Source: Williamsia faeni
GTDB lineage: Bacteria; Actinomycetota; Actinomycetes; Mycobacteriales; Mycobacteriaceae
NCBI GenBank assembly: GCA_003202005.1
Contig: QJJF01000002.1
Location: 434,001-498,000 of the forward strand
DNA: 64,000 nt
Direction of reading: 5' to 3'
A model generated the notes under the pieces. It saw only the letters and a program-made list of their open reading frames with translations. It was not told where the DNA came from and did not search any database. The position numbers and the translations under genes are program-made. This document shows, one piece after another, positions 58,021 through 64,000 of the stretch. Each line of letters opens with the position of its first letter. Position 1 is the stretch's first letter.

Positions 58021-59007
58021 ATGCCTAGACCCCCCTTGGATCTGGCAGCGCTGGCTGATGCCGTCCGCGCCGACAAACGACCTGATCTGGCGCGAGCCAT
58101 CACACTGGTCGAGTCGACGCGGGCGGATCACCGCGCCCAGGCGCAGGAATTGCTGCTGTCGCTCGGCACCGACTCGGGGAAGTCGTACCGGGTCGGTATC
58201 ACCGGAGTCCCCGGAGTCGGCAAGTCGACGACCATCGAAGCGCTCGGCATGCACCTGATCGAGCAGGGGCACAAGGTTGCCGTGCTGGCGGTGGATCCGT
58301 CGTCGACCCGCACCGGGGGTTCGATTCTCGGTGACAAGACGCGGATGGGCCAGTTGTCGGTGCATCCGAATGCCTACATCCGGCCATCGCCGACGTCGGG
58401 CACCCTCGGCGGTGTCGCGAAGGCGACCCGCGAGACGATCGTGCTGCTGGAGGCCGCCGGGTTCGATGTGGTGCTGGTTGAGACCGTCGGTGTCGGGCAG
58501 TCCGAGGTCACGGTGGCCAACATGGTCGACGTGTTCTGCTTCCTGACACTGGCCCGCACCGGTGATTCGTTGCAGGGCATCAAAAAGGGTGTCCTGGAGC
58601 TCGCCGACATCGTGGTCGTGAACAAGGCCGACGGAAAGTATCTGACCGAGGCGAAGAACGCCGCACGTGAGCTTCAGGGCGCGCTTCGTCTGCTGACGCC
58701 GCACGAGGCGATCTGGCGTCCTCCGGTGCTGACGATGAGTGCCATGGAGGGTACCGGTGTCGCCGAGTTCTGGGAGACCGTCCTCAAACACAAGGAAGTC
58801 CTCAGTGCCGCAGGCGAATACGACGCTCGCCGCAACCGCCAGCAGGTCGAGTGGATGTGGGCGATGGTGACCGACCAGCTCCTGCGCCGGCTCGATGCCA
58901 ACACCGATGTCCGCGCGATCCGCGACCGTGTGGAGGATGACGTCCGATCCGGTTCACTCACGCCGGCTCTGGCTGCCGCCGCGATCGTCGAGGCCTTCGA
59001 CGGCTAG
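58021..59007 (+). CDS. meaB: Methylmalonyl-CoA mutase-associated GTPase MeaB
   Basis: A 328-residue G3E-family GTPase that protects and reloads the B12 mutase. It has the P-loop GVPGVGKST (about 62-70), the DPSSTRTGGS and ETVGVGQSEV motifs, and NKADGKY for guanine recognition. ATG 58021 lies 15 nt after mutB, forming a mutA-mutB-meaB operon. Ortholog: Rv1496. Confidence 0.95.
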   Translation: MPRPPLDLAALADAVRADKRPDLARAITLVESTRADHRAQAQELLLSLGTDSGKSYRVGITGVPGVGKSTTIEALGMHLIEQGHKVAVLAVDPSSTRTGGSILGDKTRMGQLSVHPNAYIRPSPTSGTLGGVAKATRETIVLLEAAGFDVVLVETVGVGQSEVTVANMVDVFCFLTLARTGDSLQGIKKGVLELADIVVVNKADGKYLTEAKNAARELQGALRLLTPHEAIWRPPVLTMSAMEGTGVAEFWETVLKHKEVLSAAGEYDARRNRQQVEWMWAMVTDQLLRRLDANTDVRAIRDRVEDDVRSGSLTPALAAAAIVEAFDG

Positions 59008-59029
59008 CTCCACCGCGCCACCCGTTTTC

Positions 59030-59063
59030 GCACTGCCCACCGGAAATTGTTGGTGGGCAGTGC
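59030..59063. terminator. Bidirectional terminator between meaB and nucleoside hydrolase
   Basis: GCACTGCCCACC (59030-59041) and GGTGGGCAGTGC (59052-59063) form a perfect 12-bp stem with a 10-nt loop. It lies between the stops of two convergent genes, with TTTT just before and AAATT just after, so it can serve both strands. Confidence 0.7.
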
Positions 59064-59081
59064 AAATTCAGGTGGGTGGGG

Positions 59082-60128
59082 TCAGGAAATCGTCGAGGAA
59101 TTCTGCACGGCGATCGCAAACGCCGCGATCCGGTCGATGAGATCGTCGAAGAACAGGTCCGGGTCGGTGGTGGTCGCGATCTCGGCATTCACCGGGCGAT
59201 TCCAGAAGCCGCGTTCGTCGGCAACCGTGGTGCCGCGGGTCAGTGTTCCGTCGACCTCGACGTCCACACAGGCATGGCGGATCCCGGTGATCGACGGATC
59301 AAGGGCGACGGCGGCGGCGAAGGGGTCGTGCATGTGGGCGATGTAGCCCTCGGACTGGGCTTCGTGGAACTCGAAATAGAACCGGACCGCGTCGACGAGA
59401 TGGCGGACGATCACGTTGTCCGCCACCGAACGGGTACCGGGTTCGTCATCGGGTCCGGGTTGTTCCACCGGGCTCGATTCGGCCAGCGCCGCCAGTCGGC
59501 CGAGGTGGTCGGGGGTCATCCGGATGGTCTCGGTGAGGTCGAGGGGACAGATGATCGGGCGCGGTGTGCCGTCCTGCCCAAAAGCGGCAAAGACCTCTTT
59601 GGCCGCCTCGGGATCGACGGCGATGTTCCACTCGGTGGTGGGGGTGGTGTTTCCGCCCTGGTGGAACACCCCGCCCATGATGACCAGGCGCCGAAGCCTG
59701 CTCGGCAACAACGGATCCCGCCGGATGGCCAACGCGAGATTGGTGAGAGGCCCGGTCACCAGGCCCACGTACTCACCGGGATTCTCCGCCGTCAGCTCGA
59801 TCCAGGCATCCGCGGCGTCCCGGTGCGACTGGGTGGAGGTGGCGACCGGCAGTTCGGCGTATCCGATGCCGAGCGGCCCGTGGGTTTCCTCGGTGGTCAT
59901 CAATGGTGTCTCGAGCGGACCGTCGGCGCCCACACAGACTTCGATGTCGTCGCGGCCGCAGAGCTGCAGCCAGGCGAGGTTGTTGGCGCAGACCACGTCG
60001 GTCGGGACGTTGCCGCCGGTCGACAAGACCGCCCGTAGATCGGCCGAGGGATGGGCGAGGAGGTACAGCAACGCCAGGGAATCGTCGATACCGGTATCGC
60101 AGTCGAATATGAGCGGCACTGAATTCAC
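59082..60128 (-). CDS. Inosine-uridine preferring nucleoside hydrolase
   Basis: A 348-residue IUNH-family enzyme that cleaves the N-glycosidic bond of ribonucleosides for salvage. The calcium-binding motif DCDTGIDDSLAL near residue 9 is perfect, and the VTGPLTNLALA, IMGGVF and EWNIAVDPEA segments follow the family order. ATG 60128. It is divergent from the second DUF2236 gene. Base preference cannot be read from the sequence. Confidence 0.9.
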   Translation of the reverse strand: MNSVPLIFDCDTGIDDSLALLYLLAHPSADLRAVLSTGGNVPTDVVCANNLAWLQLCGRDDIEVCVGADGPLETPLMTTEETHGPLGIGYAELPVATSTQSHRDAADAWIELTAENPGEYVGLVTGPLTNLALAIRRDPLLPSRLRRLVIMGGVFHQGGNTTPTTEWNIAVDPEAAKEVFAAFGQDGTPRPIICPLDLTETIRMTPDHLGRLAALAESSPVEQPGPDDEPGTRSVADNVIVRHLVDAVRFYFEFHEAQSEGYIAHMHDPFAAAVALDPSITGIRHACVDVEVDGTLTRGTTVADERGFWNRPVNAEIATTTDPDLFFDDLIDRIAAFAIAVQNSSTIS

Positions 60129-60274
60129 GTGTCGACCCTAGTCGACCAACCGATTTCGCCAGTCGGGCCTCACGCCGTGATTCGGTGTGGCCTGTTCAAA
60201 TACCATCGGCGCTGCTAATCTGAACACAGATGTTTCCCCTTTGGGGATCTCGTTGTACGTCGAGAGGATGATCG

Positions 60275-61258
60275 ATGACCATCTCCGAATCCGGCCCCCG
60301 GCTCCGCGCTGTCGCCCCCGGCGAGGGTGAAGACTCACTGATCAACAACGCCGACAGCGAGATCGAACTGATCCCGCCGGACTCCATCACCGCAGAGCAG
60401 ACCGGCCGTTTCACGTTTCTCCCGGTCAACGGGGCAGCGTTTGTGATGCAGGTGATGCACCCTGTCATCGGTGACGTGGTCGGTAAGTACTCGGTGTTCC
60501 GCACCGACCCGGGTGGTCGTGCGATCCGATCGATCGATTCGGTCCTGCGCTGGGTCTACGGCGGTGAAGAAGCGCTCGCCGAGGGCAAACGCCTGCGCAA
60601 GATGCACCAGCCGCTGAAGATGAAGAACGCACAGGGCAAGCACATCAGCGCGCTCAACCCCGAGGCCTACCAGTGGGTCATCGCAACCGCGTTCCCGACC
60701 ACGCTGGCGGCCGGACCGCTGCTCATCGGGCGCGACTTCAACGACCAAGAGAAGCAGGAGATCCTGCGTGACAACCGCCGGATCGCCAAGATCGTGCAGG
60801 TGCCGATGAGGGGCTACCCCGAGACCATCGGGGAATTCGACGAGTACTTCGACGACTTCATCAACAACAAGCTCGTCGCCCATGAGACCGCACTGACACT
60901 CATCGGGCAGATGAAGGAAGCCCCTCCACTCCCTCCTTCCGTGCCGGCGAGCCTGCGCCCGGCCGCAAAGGCTGCAGCCAATTTTGTCAGCAAGCCGGTG
61001 CAGAATCTGAACTACCTCACCACGGTGGGTGTGATGGATCCGCGGGTTCGCGAGATCCTCGGCCTGACGTGGAGCAACAAAGAGCAGCGGGACCTCGAGC
61101 GGATGCACAAGGTGATCCGGGGTTCGTACAAGGTGCTCCCTGACCGGTTGACGTACTTCCCGCTGGCCTATCACGCCCGGCGCCACCACGCTGCGATCCA
61201 GGCCATGAAGAAGCGGGAAACCGCCGGCGCGGCCTACAAGGTCGCCCGTCAGGCCTGA
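60275..61258 (+). CDS. DUF2236 (MpaB-like) oxygenase family protein
   Basis: A 327-residue protein with the canonical DUF2236 layout: AAFVMQVMHPVIGDVVGKYS, then RAIRSIDSVLRWVYGG, RLRKMHQPLK with the conserved His, and LNPEAYQWVIATAF. MpaB-like proteins are haem-binding oxygenases in fungi and actinobacteria; the substrate here is unknown. ATG 60275. It converges with the DinB-like gene, the stops overlapping by 10 nt. It is not close to the longer DUF2236 protein at 6.8 kb. Confidence 0.78.
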   Translation: MTISESGPRLRAVAPGEGEDSLINNADSEIELIPPDSITAEQTGRFTFLPVNGAAFVMQVMHPVIGDVVGKYSVFRTDPGGRAIRSIDSVLRWVYGGEEALAEGKRLRKMHQPLKMKNAQGKHISALNPEAYQWVIATAFPTTLAAGPLLIGRDFNDQEKQEILRDNRRIAKIVQVPMRGYPETIGEFDEYFDDFINNKLVAHETALTLIGQMKEAPPLPPSVPASLRPAAKAAANFVSKPVQNLNYLTTVGVMDPRVREILGLTWSNKEQRDLERMHKVIRGSYKVLPDRLTYFPLAYHARRHHAAIQAMKKRETAGAAYKVARQA

Positions 61259-61749
61259 GTCGGGGCATCGCTGAGGTTCAGAAGATCCCTTGTCAGTTCG
61301 AGCTGGCCCAGATGCTGGGCCAGCTCGCGCTGTATGTGCATGAGCACCCATTCGGGAGACGCCGTCGCGGCGTCGGCGCGTGTCGACCCCGTTGCGGACC
61401 GATCCCGGATGCCCTCGATGAGGGCGATATCCACCCATCCCGGCAGCCGGCCGCGAACATCTGACACTCGGTCGATCAACGGGGCGACCGGCCCGGTGGC
61501 CGTGAACTCGGCGTCACGATCGCGCGGTATCCGCAGACCGGCGATGACCGAGCCGGCCCAGTATTCGATGACCCCGACACAGTGAAAGACGATGGCGTAC
61601 GGGCTGTTTGCGCCGCCAATCGCGGGTCTGGTGTTGGCGCGGTCATCGCCGAGCGCGTCGAGGATCGACACCATGGCGTCCAGCGTCTCGCCGCAGACGG
61701 ACAACATGGCCTCGCCCAGCGGATTGGTATCGGGTGCGTTCACCCTCAA
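61249..61749 (-). CDS. DinB/DUF664-like four-helix protein
   Basis: A 166-residue protein of the DinB-like fold, which includes thiol-dependent S-transferases using mycothiol. The metal-binding histidines expected for the family are seen in YAIVFHCVGVIEYW and HIQRELAQHLGQLEL. ATG 61749 lies 4 nt after the stop of the SDR gene on the same strand, so they may be co-transcribed. Substrate unknown. Confidence 0.8.
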   Translation of the reverse strand: MRVNAPDTNPLGEAMLSVCGETLDAMVSILDALGDDRANTRPAIGGANSPYAIVFHCVGVIEYWAGSVIAGLRIPRDRDAEFTATGPVAPLIDRVSDVRGRLPGWVDIALIEGIRDRSATGSTRADAATASPEWVLMHIQRELAQHLGQLELTRDLLNLSDAPTQA

Positions 61750-61753
61750 CCAA

Positions 61754-63190
61754 CTACCACGGATAGGGCTCGAAGTCCTTCAGGAAGCATCCGTAGAGGT
61801 CGTTGCCGGATTCGCCCTGCACGATGGGGTCGTACACTCGCGCGGCGCCGTCGACCAGGTCCAGTGGCGCCCGGAAGCCTTCGTCGGCCAGGCGCATCTT
61901 GCTGGTGTGCGGACGTTCGTCGGTGATCCATCCGGTGTCGACGGCGGTCACCAGGATCCCGTCCTGATAGAGCTCGCCGGCACTGGTGCGGGTCAGCATG
62001 TTCAGCGCCGCCTTGGCCATGTTGGTGTGCGGATGGCCCGGACCCTTGTAGCCGCGCGAGAAGATCCCTTCCATCGCCGACACGTTCACCACGTACTTGC
62101 GGCGGGCCGTCGACGCCTTCATCGCCGGGGTCAGCCGCGACAGCAGGATGAACGGCGCGACACTGTTGCAGAGCTGCACCTCGAGCAGTTCGAGCGGATC
62201 CACCTGATCGACCGTCTCCACCCAGCTGTTGCTGTCGACGAGATCAGGGAGCAGTCCGCCGGCGTCGATCGCCGTACCGTCCGCGATCCGGGCCGGAGCC
62301 GACGACCCGGCCGTCATGGCCAATGCCGCGAGGGCCTGGGCGGCAGCGTCACTGTCGCCACCGGAGGCCAGCGCGTGCGGATGCAGTTCGCTGCTGTCAC
62401 CCATTGTCAGCAGCGGCACCGATGCGGCCGAACCGGTCAGCGGGGCGAGCTCGGCGTCGGCCAGTGAGCTGTAGGCGCCGGGGGAGCGGCGGACCGTCTG
62501 CGCCGCGTTGTTGACGAGGATGTCGAGCGGTCCCTGGGCCGCCACCGAATCGGCCAGCGCGACCACCTGCGCCGGGTCGCGGAGGTCGATCCCGACGACG
62601 TTGAGGCGGTGCAGCCACTGGTCGGCGTCGGGCTGACGAGCGAACCGCCGGGCGGCGTCACGCGGGAATCTGGTGGTGATCGTGAGTTCAGCGCCGTCAC
62701 GCAACAGCATCAGCGCGATGTACATGCCGATCTTGGCGCGTCCACCGGTGAGCAGCGCCCGACGACCGGTCAGGTCGGCGTGCTGCTCGCGCTTGTGTCG
62801 ATTGGCGGCCGCACACTCCGGGCAGAGCTGGTGATGGAACGCGTCGACCTGCGTGTATTCCTTTTTGCAGATGTAGCAGTTCTGGGGCCGGATCAGCGTT
62901 CCGGCACTCGTGCCGGGTGCGCCCGTCAGCGGCAGACCCGCGGTTTCGTCGTCGATCCGGTCCGGTGACCCGGTTGCCGTGGCGGCCAGCACCTTTCGGT
63001 CCGCGTCGACGCGGATCTGATTCTTTTCCCGCCGGCGCCGGCGCTTGGCGTGCTTGAACATCTGCGCGACGGCACGTTGCACCGCAAGGGAGTCCGGATG
63101 CCCCGCATCGAGCTCGGTGACCTGATCCAGGACACGGCGGAAGATCGCCATGTCGGCGGGATCGATGGACTCTGTGGGTAGGTCGTGCAC
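61754..63190 (-). CDS. Short-chain dehydrogenase with N-terminal zinc ribbon
   Basis: A 478-residue protein with an unusual build. Residues 1-75 are helical and very basic (FKHAKRRRRREKN); a four-cysteine ribbon CYICKK...CPEC lies near 107-127; the SDR domain follows, with the cofactor motif TGGRAKIGMYIA, DILVNNAAQTV, and a VNVSAMEG serine. The usual YxxxK is replaced by a HTNMAKAAL segment, so catalysis is uncertain. GTG 63190. Similar proteins occur in other actinomycetes; no function is known to me. Confidence 0.78.
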   Translation of the reverse strand: MHDLPTESIDPADMAIFRRVLDQVTELDAGHPDSLAVQRAVAQMFKHAKRRRRREKNQIRVDADRKVLAATATGSPDRIDDETAGLPLTGAPGTSAGTLIRPQNCYICKKEYTQVDAFHHQLCPECAAANRHKREQHADLTGRRALLTGGRAKIGMYIALMLLRDGAELTITTRFPRDAARRFARQPDADQWLHRLNVVGIDLRDPAQVVALADSVAAQGPLDILVNNAAQTVRRSPGAYSSLADAELAPLTGSAASVPLLTMGDSSELHPHALASGGDSDAAAQALAALAMTAGSSAPARIADGTAIDAGGLLPDLVDSNSWVETVDQVDPLELLEVQLCNSVAPFILLSRLTPAMKASTARRKYVVNVSAMEGIFSRGYKGPGHPHTNMAKAALNMLTRTSAGELYQDGILVTAVDTGWITDERPHTSKMRLADEGFRAPLDLVDGAARVYDPIVQGESGNDLYGCFLKDFEPYPW

Positions 63191-63270
63191 GATAAGCCAG
63201 TGTAGTGGCCAGAAACCGGTGCCCGATCCACCTCGCCCGCGGCCTGAACCGCGGTATGCCGGAAACGAGA

Positions 63271-63301
63271 AATGCAGGCGATGAAAATCATCGCCTGCAT
63301 T
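63271..63301 (-). terminator. Intrinsic terminator after tRNA-Leu
   Basis: AATGCAGGCGATGA (63271-63284) and TCATCGCCTGCATT (63288-63301) form a perfect 14-bp stem with a 3-nt loop. On the minus strand it begins 9 nt after the tRNA-Leu gene and is followed by TCTCGTTT, a modest T-rich tail, so it should end the tRNA transcript before the SDR gene. Confidence 0.8.
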
Positions 63302-63310
63302 TTGCAGAGT

Positions 63311-63395
63311 GTCCGAGGGGGGACTTGAACCCCCACGTCCGTTAATAGGACACTAGCACCTCAAGCTAGCGCGTCTGCCATTCCGCCACTCGGAC
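63311..63395 (-). tRNA. tRNA-Leu (anticodon GAG)
   Basis: An 85-nt tRNA read on the minus strand. The acceptor arms GTCCGAG/CTCGGAC pair perfectly; the anticodon stem CTAGC/GCTAG encloses TTGAGGT, giving anticodon GAG; a long variable arm (GTCC...GGAC) and T-arm GGGGGTTCAAGTCCCCC confirm a class II tRNA-Leu. CCA is not encoded. It decodes CUC and CUU codons. Confidence 0.96.
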
Positions 63396-63520
63396 TTGCT
63401 GTTCGTGCTCGCGGAAAAAACCGTTCTTCGAGCGCTGGACAACATTAACCGACTGGCGGCCTGCAACCCAAATCGCCTGTTCAAGGCCATTTTGTTCGAT
63501 GGTTTGCTACCAATGGATCC

Positions 63521-64000
63521 ATGGATGCGACCACCGTCATCTGCCGGACCTGCGCAGTGGAACAGAGCGCCCCATTACCTCCGGTGTGCCGCATCTGCGC
63601 CGACGAACGACAGTACGTCCCGCCGTACGGCCAATTGTGGGTGTCCATCGGGCAATTGGCCGCCGAAGGACAACGCGTGGTGGTCGCCGAACTCGAGCCG
63701 GGATTGCTCGAGATCTACAGCTCACCCGGTGTCGGCATCAATCAGCACAGCAAACTCGTCTGCACCGATGCCGGAAATCTGCTGTGGGATCCGATCGGTT
63801 TCATCGACGACGAAGCGCTCGCAGCGGTCCTGGACGCCGGCCCGGTCGTGGCGATCGTGGCGAGCCATCCACACATGTTCGGCGTGCAGGTGGAGTGGTC
63901 ACGCGCTCTCGGCGACGTACCGGTCCTGGTTGCCGAATCCGATTTGGAGTGGGTCCAACGCGGCGCCCCGGTCATCGAACCGTGGAGGGGCGACCTGGCG
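63521..64000 (+). CDS. MBL-fold-like protein with zinc ribbon, 5' part only
   Basis: The reading frame is open from ATG 63521 to the window edge (160 codons) and is cut there. It starts with a four-cysteine ribbon CRTCAVEQ...CRICADERQYVPP, continues with a beta-rich part (LLEIYSSPGVGINQHSKLV) and reaches SHPHMFGVQVEWSRAL, an HxH-type metal motif as in metallo-beta-lactamase-fold hydrolases. Comparable actinobacterial proteins are annotated as MBL-fold hydrolases of unknown substrate. It is divergent from tRNA-Leu. Confidence 0.75.
   Translation, partial: MDATTVICRTCAVEQSAPLPPVCRICADERQYVPPYGQLWVSIGQLAAEGQRVVVAELEPGLLEIYSSPGVGINQHSKLVCTDAGNLLWDPIGFIDDEALAAVLDAGPVVAIVASHPHMFGVQVEWSRALGDVPVLVAESDLEWVQRGAPVIEPWRGDLA

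Overview
The window is a 64 kb, GC-rich stretch of chromosome from a mycolic-acid actinomycete of the order Mycobacteriales. The gene order closely follows the Mycobacterium tuberculosis block from about Rv1438 to Rv1496: tpiA-secG, pgl-opcA-zwf-tal-tkt, ctaB, qor, ctaA, an ABC exporter, mptB, sufRBDCSU-sufT, an ABC-F ATPase, acnR-acn, ripA, moxR-DUF58-VWA, fabG1-inhA-hemH, nfeD-SPFH, TVP38 and mutA-mutB-meaB. Several genes that do not belong to that block (ppc, a lycopene cyclase, a cholesterol oxidase with an acyl-CoA ligase, and two DUF2236 oxygenases) point to a Gordonia or Rhodococcus-like genus. Gordonia is my best guess; it is inferred from gene content and not proven.

Layout. 1-3.9 kb: end of tpiA, secG, ppc and a small membrane protein. 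4-8.1 kb: an accessory pair, a large MalT-type LuxR regulator followed by a DUF2236/Lcp-like oxygenase. 8.1-14.7 kb: a minus-strand pentose-phosphate cluster tkt-tal-zwf-opcA-pgl. 14.9-23.4 kb: haem A synthesis (ctaB, ctaA), a secreted or anchored Pro/Gln-rich protein, quinone reductase, an ABC exporter and the mannosyltransferase mptB. 23.5-30 kb: the suf Fe-S assembly operon, tightly overlapped, with a likely SufR operator at its head. 30-36.1 kb: a lone lycopene cyclase, the ABC-F ATPase, a Tat-exported cholesterol oxidase and an AMP-forming acyl-CoA ligase. 36.2-39.9 kb: acnR-acn with a sequence matching the AcnR operator. 39.9-48.2 kb: cell-wall hydrolase ripA, the MoxR/DUF58/VWA chaperone-like set, then fabG1-inhA (FAS-II mycolate synthesis) translationally coupled to ferrochelatase. 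48.2-53.7 kb: conserved hypotheticals, NfeD/SPFH membrane-domain proteins, a SatD-like HTH regulator with its membrane partner, and a TVP38 protein. 53.8-59 kb: methylmalonyl-CoA mutase (mutAB) and its G-protein chaperone. 59-64 kb: nucleoside hydrolase, a second DUF2236 protein, a DinB-like protein, a zinc-ribbon SDR, tRNA-Leu(GAG) and the start of a zinc-ribbon MBL-fold protein.

Most of the window is core metabolism and envelope biogenesis. The parts that look least described are the SatD-like regulator/membrane pair with twin TATCAAG palindromes (51.7-52.9 kb), the LAL-regulator/oxygenase pair (3.9-8.1 kb), a related pair of long inverted repeats near 0.2 and 32.8 kb, and three direct TTTGTGAC boxes ahead of ripA. 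No CRISPR array, insertion sequence, prophage or rRNA gene was seen.
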